Source: Noviherbaspirillum humi
GTDB lineage: Bacteria; Pseudomonadota; Gammaproteobacteria; Burkholderiales; Burkholderiaceae_D
Direction: 5' to 3'
NCBI RefSeq assembly: GCF_900188095.1
Contig: NZ_FZOT01000015.1
Coordinates: forward strand, 62,001-126,000
DNA: 64,000 nt
This document shows, one piece after another, positions 17,844 to 26,220 of the stretch (position 1 is its first letter; each line of letters starts with the position of its first letter). A program made the position numbers and the translations under genes. Under the pieces are notes generated by a model. That model ran no database searches, was not told the DNA's origin, and worked only from the letters and a program-made list of their open reading frames with translations.

Positions 17844-19058
17844 TCAGATCCGTGCCGAGGTCATGGCGGCGCTGCCCCAGGTAGTGCGCCAGCGGGTCTT
17901 CACCGCCGACAGGCCGAGCAGGGCGGCCACCGCGAGGGCGGCGAAGATGGTCAGGCCGAGCTGATAGCTGCCGGTGACCTGCTTCGAATAGCCTAGGCTG
18001 GAAGCGAGATAGAAGCCGCCGACGCCGCCGGCCATGCCGACCAGGCCGGTCATGACGCCGATTTCCTTGCGGAAGCGCTGCGGCACCAGCTGGAACACGG
18101 CGCCATTGCCGGTGCCCAGCGCCAGCATGGCGAGCACGAACACGATCACCGCCGCCAGCGCCGATTGCAGCCCGGTGCTGGCGATGAACAGGAAGGCGGC
18201 CGCGCCCACATACATGATCGACAGGGTCTTGATGCCGCCGATGCGGTCGGCGATGCGGCCGCCGAGCGGGCGCACCAGCGAGCCGGCGAAGACGCAGCCG
18301 GCGGTGAAGTAGCCGGCGGTTACCGGCGACAGGCCGTACTGGGTGTTGAAGTAGATGGTGAGGGACGACGCCAGGCCGGAGAAGCCGCCGAAGGTCACGC
18401 TGTAGAAGAACATGAACCACCAGGCATCCTTGTCCTTGAGCACCGCCAGGTACTCGGTCAGCATCTTCGGCGCCGGTGCGGACGGCGCGTCCTTGGCGAA
18501 GATCAGGTACACCGCCAGCGCCACGCCGAGCGGAATCAGGCACAGGCCGAACACATTCTGCCAGCCGAAGGCGATCGCCAGTCCGGGCGCGAACAGGGCG
18601 GCAAAGGCAGTGCCGGAGTTGCCGGCGCCGGCAATGCCCAGCGCCGTGCCCTGGTGCTCCGGCGGATACCAGCGCGAGGCGAGCGGCAGCGCCACAGCGA
18701 AGGCGGCGCCGGCGAAGCCGAGCAGCATGCCCAGCACCAGCATGGTCTCGAAGCTGGCGATGCTGCCCAGCCAGGCCCAGCACAGCGCGGCGAGCACGAT
18801 GACCTGGCCGATCAGGCCGGCCTTCTTCGGCTTCAGGTGATCCACCAGCACGCCCATCACGATGCGCAGCAGGGCGCCGGCCAGCAGCGGTGTGGCCACC
18901 ATCAGGCCCTTCTGCGCCGGGGTCAGGGCGAGGTCCTTCGAGATCTGGATGCCGAGCGGGCCGAGCAGCACCCAGACCATGAAGCTGAGATCGAAGTAGA
19001 GGAAGGAGGCAAGCAGGGTGGGAGTATGGCCTGCCTTCCAGAATGAGGACTTTTGCAT
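17844..19058 (-). CDS. narK: Nitrate/nitrite MFS transporter (NarK/NasA family)
   Basis: 404 residues from ATG 19058, preceded by AGGAAA; longer in-frame starts would run through the promoter. Twelve hydrophobic segments; the NNP nitrate signatures are visible as GNSGTAFAALFAPGLA and GTGNGAVFQLVP, with conserved Arg in TPLLAGALLRIVMG. Imports nitrate and may exchange nitrite. Divergent from nirB, with face-to-face sigma-54 promoters in the 273-bp gap, so nitrogen limitation should induce both. It is a second uptake route besides nasFED. Confidence 0.93.
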   Translation of the reverse strand: MQKSSFWKAGHTPTLLASFLYFDLSFMVWVLLGPLGIQISKDLALTPAQKGLMVATPLLAGALLRIVMGVLVDHLKPKKAGLIGQVIVLAALCWAWLGSIASFETMLVLGMLLGFAGAAFAVALPLASRWYPPEHQGTALGIAGAGNSGTAFAALFAPGLAIAFGWQNVFGLCLIPLGVALAVYLIFAKDAPSAPAPKMLTEYLAVLKDKDAWWFMFFYSVTFGGFSGLASSLTIYFNTQYGLSPVTAGYFTAGCVFAGSLVRPLGGRIADRIGGIKTLSIMYVGAAAFLFIASTGLQSALAAVIVFVLAMLALGTGNGAVFQLVPQRFRKEIGVMTGLVGMAGGVGGFYLASSLGYSKQVTGSYQLGLTIFAALAVAALLGLSAVKTRWRTTWGSAAMTSARI

Positions 19059-19100
19059 CGGATTTCCTAACTGAGCGCAATTGATGAATGCGGTGCGTAA

Positions 19101-19116
19101 TGCAAGCGTTGTGCCA
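19101..19116 (-). promoter_or_regulatory. Sigma-54 promoter of narK
   Basis: On the minus strand TGGCAC-AACGC-TTGCA, a perfect -24/-12 element. Expected start near 19090, giving a ~30-nt leader. Confidence 0.87.
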
Positions 19117-19196
19117 TTCAAAAAAGTGCGCAATCGATTCACGAGCGCGCGATTCAGAACCGAAAACGTGCGTGATGCATGGCGAGACAACTTTTC

Positions 19197-19211
19197 GCAC
19201 TCCAGGTGTGC
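19197..19211. promoter_or_regulatory. Shared NtrC-type site between narK and nirB
   Basis: GCAC-TCCAGGT-GTGC (GCAC-N7-GTGC). It lies ~80 bp from the narK -24 and ~42 bp from the nirB -24 element, so one enhancer could serve both. A looser GCAC/GGTGC dyad follows at 19217-19234. Confidence 0.55.
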
Positions 19212-19252
19212 ATGCGGCACGCCTCGATGGTGCATCAGCGTGCTTTCGGCAT

Positions 19253-19268
19253 TGGCACCGCTCTTGCT
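19253..19268 (+). promoter_or_regulatory. Sigma-54 promoter of the nirB operon
   Basis: TGGCAC-CGCTC-TTGCT, matching TGGCAC-N5-TTGCW, with start expected near 19280 and a ~52-nt leader. Confidence 0.87.
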
Positions 19269-19294
19269 AAACAAAGACCTGTCTTTTTGTTTAG
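19267..19294 (+). repeat. Inverted repeat over the nirB -12/start region
   Basis: CTAAACAAA (19267-19275) and TTTGTTTAG (19286-19294) are perfect arms with a 10-bp centre. The repeat overlaps the -12 box and the expected start site, so it could be an operator or a 5' mRNA hairpin. Confidence 0.5.
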
Positions 19295-19331
19295 ATCGCT
19301 TCAATGACGAAGTGAATTGCTGGGAGCTTTA

Positions 19332-21770
19332 ATGAAGAAGCTGAAGTTGGTCATGGTGGGCAATGGCATGGCGGGCGTGCGTACGCTTGAGGAACTGCTG
19401 AAGATCGCGCCCGACATCTACGACATCACGGTATTCGGCGCAGAGCCGCATGCCAACTACAACCGCATCCTGCTGTCGCCGGTGCTCGCGGGCGAGCAGA
19501 CGCTGCAGGAGATCATGCTCAACGATGTCGACTGGTATGCGCAGAACGGCATCACGCTGCATCTCGGCAAGAAGATCGCGCGCATCGACCGCGTGAAGCG
19601 CCAGGTGATCGCCGAGGATGGCACGACGGCCGACTACGACCGCCTGCTGCTGGCCACCGGCTCCAATCCCTTCATCCTGCCGGTGCCGGGCAGTGACCTG
19701 GAAGGCGTCATCTCCTATCGCGACATCCAGGACACCAATGCGATGATCGAGGCCGCCCGGCACTACAAGCATGCGGTGGTCATCGGCGGCGGCCTGCTCG
19801 GCCTCGAGGCGGCCAACGGCCTCAAGCAGCGCGGCATGGAGGTGAACGTGGTGCATCTGCATGACTGGCTGATGGAGCGCCAGCTCGACAGCGTCGCCGC
19901 CAGGCTGCTGCAGAAGTCGCTGGAAGACCGCGGCCTGAAGTTTCTGCTGAAGAAGAACACCCAGGAACTGGTGGGCGACGCGAACGGCCGCGTCAGGGCA
20001 ATTCGCTTCACCGATGGCAGCGAGGCACCGGCCCAGCTGGTGGTGATGGCGGTCGGCATCCGGCCCAATACCGAGCTGGCCGAGTCGGCTGGCCTGTACT
20101 GCAATCGCGGCATCGTCGTCAACGACACCATGCAGACCTTCGATCCGCGCATCTACGCCGTCGGCGAATGCGTCAACCACCGCGGCACTGCCTACGGCCT
20201 GGTGGCGCCGCTGTTCGAGATGGCCAAGGTCTGCGCCAACCATCTCGGCAACTTCGGCATCGGCCGCTACCAGGGTTCGGTCACCTCCACCAAGCTGAAG
20301 GTGACCGGCATCGACCTGTTCTCCGCCGGCCAGTTCATGGGCGGCGAGGATACCGAGGAAATCGTGCTGTCCGATCCCATCGGCGGCGTCTACAAGAAGC
20401 TGGTCATCAAGGACGACAAGCTGGTGGGCGCCTGCCTCTATGGCGATACCGTCGATGGCTCCTGGTACTTCCAGCTGCTGCGCGAGGAAAGGAATGTCGC
20501 CGAGATCCGCGATTCGCTGATGTTCGGCGAATCCAACACCGGCCGCCCGGGCGACGTCGGCCATGAGGGGTTCACCCGCGCCGCCGCCATGCCGGACACC
20601 GCCGAAGTCTGCGGCTGCAACGGCGTATGCAAGGGCGCCATCGTCAAGGCGATCAAGGAAAAGGGCCTGTTCACCCTGGAAGACGTGCGCAAGCACACCA
20701 AGGCTTCCGCTTCCTGCGGCTCCTGTACCGGCCTGGTGGAACAGATCATCATGTTCACCGCCGGCGGCGACTACTCGGCGGCGAACAAGGTCAAGCCGAT
20801 GTGCGGCTGCACCGACCGCAGCCACCAGGAAGTGCGGGATGCCATCCGCGCCAACAAGCTGCTGACCATCGCCGACACCATGGCTTTCATGGAGTGGCGC
20901 ACGCCGAACGGCTGCGCGAGCTGCCGCCCGGCAATCAATTACTACCTGCTCTCCACCTGGCCGCATGAGGCGAAGGACGATCCGCAGTCGCGCTTCATCA
21001 ACGAGCGCGCCCATGCCAACATCCAGAAGGACGGCACCTATTCCGTGATCCCGCGCATGTGGGGCGGTGAAACCAATGCCGATGAACTGCGTCGTATTGC
21101 CGATGTGGTGGACAAGTTCAGCATTCCCACCGTCAAGGTCACCGGCGGCCAGCGCATCGACCTGCTCGGCGTGAAGAAGGAAGACCTGCCGGCGGTGTGG
21201 AAGGAACTCGGCATGCCGTCGGGACACGCCTATGCCAAGGCGCTGCGCACCGTGAAGACCTGCGTCGGCTCCGAATGGTGCCGCTTCGGCACCCAGGATT
21301 CGACGCTCATGGGCAAGCAACTGGAGCGGGCGCTGTGGCGCATGTACGCGCCGCACAAGGTGAAGATCGCCGTCTCCGGCTGCCCGCGCAACTGCGCCGA
21401 GTCGGGCATCAAGGATGTGGGCGTGATCGGCGTCGACTCCGGCTGGGAAATCTATGTCGGCGGCAACGGCGGCATCAAGACCGAGGTGGCGCATTTCTTC
21501 GTCAAGCTCAAGACGCATGGAGAAGTGCTCGAATACGCCGGCGCCTTCCTGCAGCTGTACCGCGAGGAAGGCTGGTACCTGGAGCGGACGGTGCATTACC
21601 TCGCCCGGGTCGGCCTGGAACACGCGAAGCAGAAAATCGTGGAAGATGCAGTAAACCGCAAGGCGCTCTACGAACGCCTGCTGTTCTCGCTCGACGGCGA
21701 GCCGGACCCCTGGCATGAGCAGGAGAAGGCGGCCGTCGACCCGCGCCAGTTCGCGCCGCTGACGCTCTGA
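19332..21770 (+). CDS. nirB: Assimilatory NAD(P)H nitrite reductase, large subunit NirB
   Basis: 812 residues from ATG 19332 (MKKLKLVMVGNGMAGVR). Order: FAD/NAD(P) oxidoreductase (1-~320, with GGGLLGLEAANGL), a rubredoxin-reductase-like piece, and two BFD-type [2Fe-2S] regions (CGCNGVCKGAIVKAI with CGSCTGL; CGCTDRS with CASCRPA). Then comes the siroheme/[4Fe-4S] nitrite-reductase fold with TCVGSEWCRFGTQDS and SGCPRNCAESGIKD holding the four cluster Cys. Reduces nitrite to ammonium with six electrons from NAD(P)H, together with NirD. Siroheme would come through CobA (26204-26986). Confidence 0.97.
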   Translation: MKKLKLVMVGNGMAGVRTLEELLKIAPDIYDITVFGAEPHANYNRILLSPVLAGEQTLQEIMLNDVDWYAQNGITLHLGKKIARIDRVKRQVIAEDGTTADYDRLLLATGSNPFILPVPGSDLEGVISYRDIQDTNAMIEAARHYKHAVVIGGGLLGLEAANGLKQRGMEVNVVHLHDWLMERQLDSVAARLLQKSLEDRGLKFLLKKNTQELVGDANGRVRAIRFTDGSEAPAQLVVMAVGIRPNTELAESAGLYCNRGIVVNDTMQTFDPRIYAVGECVNHRGTAYGLVAPLFEMAKVCANHLGNFGIGRYQGSVTSTKLKVTGIDLFSAGQFMGGEDTEEIVLSDPIGGVYKKLVIKDDKLVGACLYGDTVDGSWYFQLLREERNVAEIRDSLMFGESNTGRPGDVGHEGFTRAAAMPDTAEVCGCNGVCKGAIVKAIKEKGLFTLEDVRKHTKASASCGSCTGLVEQIIMFTAGGDYSAANKVKPMCGCTDRSHQEVRDAIRANKLLTIADTMAFMEWRTPNGCASCRPAINYYLLSTWPHEAKDDPQSRFINERAHANIQKDGTYSVIPRMWGGETNADELRRIADVVDKFSIPTVKVTGGQRIDLLGVKKEDLPAVWKELGMPSGHAYAKALRTVKTCVGSEWCRFGTQDSTLMGKQLERALWRMYAPHKVKIAVSGCPRNCAESGIKDVGVIGVDSGWEIYVGGNGGIKTEVAHFFVKLKTHGEVLEYAGAFLQLYREEGWYLERTVHYLARVGLEHAKQKIVEDAVNRKALYERLLFSLDGEPDPWHEQEKAAVDPRQFAPLTL

Positions 21771-21817
21771 AACGAAACAGGGCGGCGGGCGCTCTCATTG
21801 ATTTGAAAGGAAAAAGC

Positions 21818-21940
21818 ATGAAACTTTATGTCGCCGCCGCCGTGATCGCGCTCACCGCCACCGCCACGCTCATCAATGCCTGCCTGCTGCACACCTCCAC
21901 CCAGCACGCGCGGCCGGTGAACCTGGTTCAACTGAAGTAA
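21818..21940 (+). CDS. Small ORF (40 aa) between nirB and nirD
   Basis: ATG at 21818 is preceded by AAAGGAAAAAGC, one of the better ribosome-binding sites in the operon. The product MKLYVAAAVIALTATATLIN continues CLLHTSTQHARPVNLVQLK. It has one hydrophobic N-terminal helix, a Cys at residue 22 in an INAC context that resembles a weak lipobox, and a short polar tail. It fits exactly between nirB (stop 21770) and nirD (start 21981). Function unknown; it may be a small membrane peptide or lipoprotein. Too short for routine gene callers. Confidence 0.6.
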   Translation: MKLYVAAAVIALTATATLINACLLHTSTQHARPVNLVQLK

Positions 21941-21980
21941 GCATCGGCCGCTGCGCCGATGGTTCAAGCAAAGGAAAGAC

Positions 21981-22334
21981 ATGTCGCAACAATGGAAGGC
22001 CGTCTGCAACGTGGCAGACATCCCCGTGCTCGGCGCGCGGGTCGTCAAGCGGGCAACGCAGCCCGATGTGGCGATTTTCCGAAACAGCGAGGATGAAGTC
22101 TTCGCGCTGCTCGACCGCTGTCCGCACAAGGGCGGACCGCTGTCCCAGGGCATCGTGTTCAAGGACCGCGTCGCCTGCCCGCTGCACAACTGGAACATCC
22201 AGCTGGATTCCGGCTGCGCCACCGCGCCCGACGAAGGCTGTACCCAGAAATTCAGCATCAAGGTGGAGCAGGGCAAGGTTTTCCTCGACATGAATGAACT
22301 CCAGCCTGTTTCCGGCGAGGCGGCCGCCGCATGA
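21981..22334 (+). CDS. nirD: Nitrite reductase small subunit NirD (Rieske-like)
   Basis: 117 residues with a Rieske fold. Cluster-like motifs are DRCPHKGGPLSQG and CPLHNW, so unlike many NirD proteins that have lost the ligands it seems to keep Cys-X-His and Cys-X2-His and could hold a [2Fe-2S] centre. Partner of NirB. ATG follows AAAGGAAAGAC. Overlaps nasA by 4 bp (ATGA), indicating translational coupling. Confidence 0.94.
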   Translation: MSQQWKAVCNVADIPVLGARVVKRATQPDVAIFRNSEDEVFALLDRCPHKGGPLSQGIVFKDRVACPLHNWNIQLDSGCATAPDEGCTQKFSIKVEQGKVFLDMNELQPVSGEAAAA

Positions 22335-25114
22335 CCCAGATCCAGGAAACCAAGGCAACCTGCTGCTACTGCGGCGTCGGCTGCGGCGTGATCGTGCAGA
22401 CCGATGGCCGGCAGGTGACCGGCGTGCGCGGCGACCCCGACCATCCCGCCAACTTCGGCCGCCTATGCACCAAGGGCAGCACGTTGCATCTGACGGCGCG
22501 ACCGGCCCTGCAGCAGCAGGCGAGGGCGCTGGCGCCGGAGCTGCGCACCCAGCGCGGCGAGCCGCGCCGCCAGGCAGGCTGGGGCGAGACGCTGGACTTC
22601 ATCGCGCAGAAGTTCGCCGACACCATCCGCCGCCATGGCCCCGACAGCGTCGGCTTCTACATCTCCGGCCAGCTGCTGACGGAAGACTATTACGTCTTCA
22701 ACAAGCTGGCCAAGGGCCTGATCGGCACCAACAACATCGACACCAATTCCCGCCTGTGCATGTCGAGCGCGGTGGCCGGCTACAAGCAGACCCTGGGCGC
22801 CGACGCGCCGCCGGCCTGCTACGAGGACATCGACCATGCGCAGGTCATCTTCATCGCCGGTTCCAATACCGCCTATGCCCATCCCATCCTCTACCGCCGC
22901 ATCGAGGAGGCGCGCCGCCGCAATCCGGACCTGAAGGTGATCGTGGCCGACCCGCGCCGCACCGACACCGCGCGGGAAGCCGACCTGTTCCTGCCCATCC
23001 TGCCGGGCACCGACGTGGCGCTCTTCAACGGCATGCTCCACATCTGCCTGTGGGAAGATCTGATCGACGCCGATTACATCGCGCGCCATACCGAGGGCTT
23101 CGCCGAGCTGAAGCAGACCCTGCGCGACTACACGCCGGCTTATGTGGCCGAGACCTGCGGCATCCGCGAGCAGGACCTGGTCGCGGCGGCGCGCTGGTTC
23201 GGCCAATCGAAGGCGGCGCTGTCGCTCTATTGCCAGGGCCTGAACCAGTCGTCCTCCGGCACCGCCAAGAATGCCGCGCTGATCAACCTGCACCTGGCCA
23301 CCGGCCAGATCGGCAAGCCGGGCGCCGGACCGTTCTCGCTCACCGGCCAGCCGAATGCCATGGGCGGGCGCGAAGTCGGCGGCCTGGCCAACCTGATGTC
23401 GGCCCATCGCGACATGGCCAACCCCGCGCATCGGGCCGAGATCGCCAGGCTCTGGGGCGTGGACGATGTGCCGTCCAGGCCCGGCAAGACGGCGGTGGAA
23501 ATGTTCGACGCCATTCGCGCCGGCGAGATCAAGATCGTCTGGATTGCCTGCACCAATCCCGCCCAGTCGCTGCCCGAGCAGCGCATGGTGCGCGAGGCGC
23601 TGGAGAAGGCCGAGCTGGTGATCGTCCAGGAAGCCTACAAGACCACCGCCACCGTGGACTATGCCGACGTGCTGCTGCCGGCCACCACCTGGAGCGAGAA
23701 GGAAGGCACGGTCACCAATTCCGAGCGCCGCATCACCCGCTTCAAGCCGGTGTTGCCGCGGCCGGGCCAGGCCTGGCATGACTGGGAAATCGCGGTGAAT
23801 TTCGCGCGCCGTCTCGAGGCGAACCTCGGCCGGACTGCAACGCTGTTTCCCTACGCCGACGTGGAGGCCATCTGGAACGAGCACCGCGAGACCACCCGCG
23901 GCCGCGACCTCGACATTACCGGGCTGTCCTACCGCATCCTGGAAGAGCAGGGGCCGCAGCAGTGGCCCTATCCGGAAGGCGCCGCCGGAGGCCGCAAGCG
24001 GCTTTATGAAGATGGCGTCTATCCCACGTCCAGCGGCAAGGCCAGGTTCGCCAATACCGTCTACCAGCCGGTGGCGGAAGCGGTGGATGCGCGCTATCCC
24101 TTCCGCCTCAGCACCGGCCGCCTGCGCGACCAGTGGCATGGCATGAGCCGCACCGGCACGGTGGCGCAGCTGTTTTCGCATGCGGCCGAGCCCGCCGTCG
24201 TGATGGCGGCGGCCGACATGGACCGGCGCATGATCGCCGAAGGCGACCTGGTACATGTCACCGGCCGGCGCGGCTCGCAGATACTGCCGGCGATGGCGGG
24301 CGATGACATGCGGGCCGGCCAGGCCTTCATCGGCATGCACTGGGGCGAGGAGTACTTGTCCGGCCGCGGACACGACGGACGCGGCAGCTTCGGCGTCAAC
24401 AGCCTGACCAGCCCGGTGTTCGACCCGGTCTCCAAGCAGCCGGAACTCAAGCATGCGGCGGTGAAGATCCTGAAGGCCGAGCTGCCGTGGCGCTTCCTGG
24501 TGTTCGGCTGGGTGGCGGAGTCCGAAGCGCTGGCGCTGCAGTCGGCGCTGCGGCCGGCGATGCGCCAGTTCGGCTATGCCTCCTGCACGCTGTTCGGGCG
24601 CGAGCGCATCGGCGTGCTGTTCCGCGCCGCCGACGATTACGCGGCGGCGCCGGAGCTGGTGGCGGAGATCGAAGCGCGCTTCGGCATCGCCGGCGTCGGC
24701 GTGCTGCGCTACGACGATGCCAAGCGCAGCAATGCGCGGCATATCCTGGTGCGCGACGGTCGCCTGCAGGCCGTCTCCCTCGCCGGCGATACCTCGGCCG
24801 AGCGCTGGCTGAAGGAGTACCTGGAAGCGGAACAGCCGGTGGCCAGCCTCGGCCGCCTGCTGCTGATGCCGAGCGCCAAGGCGCCGCAGGGCTTCAAGTC
24901 GCGCGGCCGCATCGTCTGCAACTGCTTCAATGTCGCCGAGAGCGAGATCGGCGAGGCGCTGGGGCAGAGCGAATGCCTGGCGGCCGGTTCGCCGGAAGCG
25001 GCGCTGTCGGCGCTGCAGGGCAGGCTGAAGTGCGGCACGAATTGCGGCTCCTGCGTGCCCGAGCTGAAGAAGATGGTGCTGGCGCGCCCGGCGCCGGCCA
25101 AGGCAGCGGCCTGA
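22331..25114 (+). CDS. nasA: Assimilatory nitrate reductase catalytic subunit
   Basis: 927 residues, molybdopterin oxidoreductase. N-terminal [4Fe-4S] ligands CCYCGVGCGV and LCTKGS; Mo-bisPGD domains follow with DTNSRLCMSSAV, GSNTAYAHP, GQPNAMGGREVGG and the C-terminal MopB fold (STGRLRDQWHGMSRTG). The last ~60 residues are a BFD-like [2Fe-2S] domain (VCNCFNVAE, CGTNCGSC) that receives electrons. No NarJ-type chaperone or NasB reductase is adjacent, so the electron donor is unknown. Reduces nitrate to nitrite for NirBD in the cytoplasm. No Tat signal, as expected for an assimilatory enzyme. Confidence 0.96.
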   Translation: MTQIQETKATCCYCGVGCGVIVQTDGRQVTGVRGDPDHPANFGRLCTKGSTLHLTARPALQQQARALAPELRTQRGEPRRQAGWGETLDFIAQKFADTIRRHGPDSVGFYISGQLLTEDYYVFNKLAKGLIGTNNIDTNSRLCMSSAVAGYKQTLGADAPPACYEDIDHAQVIFIAGSNTAYAHPILYRRIEEARRRNPDLKVIVADPRRTDTAREADLFLPILPGTDVALFNGMLHICLWEDLIDADYIARHTEGFAELKQTLRDYTPAYVAETCGIREQDLVAAARWFGQSKAALSLYCQGLNQSSSGTAKNAALINLHLATGQIGKPGAGPFSLTGQPNAMGGREVGGLANLMSAHRDMANPAHRAEIARLWGVDDVPSRPGKTAVEMFDAIRAGEIKIVWIACTNPAQSLPEQRMVREALEKAELVIVQEAYKTTATVDYADVLLPATTWSEKEGTVTNSERRITRFKPVLPRPGQAWHDWEIAVNFARRLEANLGRTATLFPYADVEAIWNEHRETTRGRDLDITGLSYRILEEQGPQQWPYPEGAAGGRKRLYEDGVYPTSSGKARFANTVYQPVAEAVDARYPFRLSTGRLRDQWHGMSRTGTVAQLFSHAAEPAVVMAAADMDRRMIAEGDLVHVTGRRGSQILPAMAGDDMRAGQAFIGMHWGEEYLSGRGHDGRGSFGVNSLTSPVFDPVSKQPELKHAAVKILKAELPWRFLVFGWVAESEALALQSALRPAMRQFGYASCTLFGRERIGVLFRAADDYAAAPELVAEIEARFGIAGVGVLRYDDAKRSNARHILVRDGRLQAVSLAGDTSAERWLKEYLEAEQPVASLGRLLLMPSAKAPQGFKSRGRIVCNCFNVAESEIGEALGQSECLAAGSPEAALSALQGRLKCGTNCGSCVPELKKMVLARPAPAKAAA

Positions 25115-25131
25115 CCTGCGGCGCATCATCC

Positions 25132-25162
25132 AGCCGGCCCCTTTGAAGCGGGCCGGCTTTTT
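25132..25162 (+). terminator. Terminator of the nirBD-nasA operon
   Basis: Stem AGCCGGCCC (25132-25140) with GGGCCGGCT (25150-25158), then TTTTT. Lies 18 bp after the nasA stop. Confidence 0.88.
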
Positions 25163-25224
25163 CGCGCCCGATTCATGCTGCAACGAAAACAGCATCGCCC
25201 CTCGCTTTTGTGTACCCTTCGCAC

Positions 25225-26220
25225 ATGGAACACATCAAAACCACCTCATCCTTTCCCGCCGCCCGATTCATCAAGGAAATCGGGCGCGGCAAGAAGGGCG
25301 CCCGCAGCCTGTCGCGCGAGGATGCCCGCGAACTCTACGCCGCCATGCTCGACGGTCGCGTCACCGACCTGGAATTGGGCGCCATCGTGCTCGCCATGCG
25401 CATCAAGGGCGAATCCACCGAGGAGATCGCCGGCTTCCTCGATGCCGCCGAAGCGTCTTTCGAGCGCTTGCCCGATCCGCCGGGTGAGTTCGCGCCGGTG
25501 GTCATCCCCAGCTACAACGGCTCCCGCAGCGTGCCCAATCTCACGCCGCTGCTGACGCTGCTGCTGGCGCGCGAAGGCGTGCCGGTGCTGGTGCATGGCG
25601 TGACCCGCGACGCCGACCGCGTCACCACGGCGGAAATCTTCGAGGCGCTGAGCCTGCCCTTCGCCCACAGCGCGGATGAGGCGCTGCAGGGCTTCGCGGC
25701 GGGCCGTCCGGTCTTCATGCCCATCGCCAGCCTGGCGCCGAACCTCGCCGGCCTGCTGGCGCTGCGGCGCGTGCTCGGCGTGCGCAATTCCACCCATACC
25801 CTGGTGAAGATCATGCAGCCCTTCGAAGGGCCGGCGCTGCGCCTGACGTCCTACACCCATCCCGAGTACCTGGCCATGCTGTCCGACTATTTCGGCAGCC
25901 TGGCGCCGGTCGAGCGCGGCGACGCCTTCCTGATGCGCGGCACCGAAGGCGAAACCGTGGCCCATCCCAAGCGGGCGCAGCAGATCGACTGGTTCCACGC
26001 GCATCAGCGCACGGTATTGGTGCAGCGGGCCGAGCCGGTGGACGAGATACCGCCGCTGCCCGCCTCCAGCGAGGCAGCCGAGACGGCGCGCTGGATACAG
26101 GCCGCCCTGAGCGGGGAAGAGCCGGTGCCGCAGCCGATCCGGGAACAGGTGGAACACTGCTTGCATATAGCGAGGCAATTACGCAGCGAGCAGAAAGTTC
26201 ACCATGAAAGTGCAAGTTAG
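25225..26220 (+). CDS. ybiB: TrpD-like DNA-binding protein YbiB
   Basis: 331 residues from ATG 25225 (MEHIKTTSSFPAARFIKEIGRG); a GTG at 25210 is also in frame. Fold of anthranilate phosphoribosyltransferase: helical N-domain (LSREDARELYAAMLDGRVTDLELGAIVLAMRIKGE) and glycosyltransferase-3 domain (NLTPLLTLLLAREGVPVLVHG). The phosphate loops of true TrpD (GTGGD) are replaced by SYNGSR, so this is the TrpD2/YbiB group, which in E. coli binds nucleic acids rather than catalysing. Overlaps cobA by 17 bp, tying it to the siroheme step. Confidence 0.88.
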   Translation: MEHIKTTSSFPAARFIKEIGRGKKGARSLSREDARELYAAMLDGRVTDLELGAIVLAMRIKGESTEEIAGFLDAAEASFERLPDPPGEFAPVVIPSYNGSRSVPNLTPLLTLLLAREGVPVLVHGVTRDADRVTTAEIFEALSLPFAHSADEALQGFAAGRPVFMPIASLAPNLAGLLALRRVLGVRNSTHTLVKIMQPFEGPALRLTSYTHPEYLAMLSDYFGSLAPVERGDAFLMRGTEGETVAHPKRAQQIDWFHAHQRTVLVQRAEPVDEIPPLPASSEAAETARWIQAALSGEEPVPQPIREQVEHCLHIARQLRSEQKVHHESAS

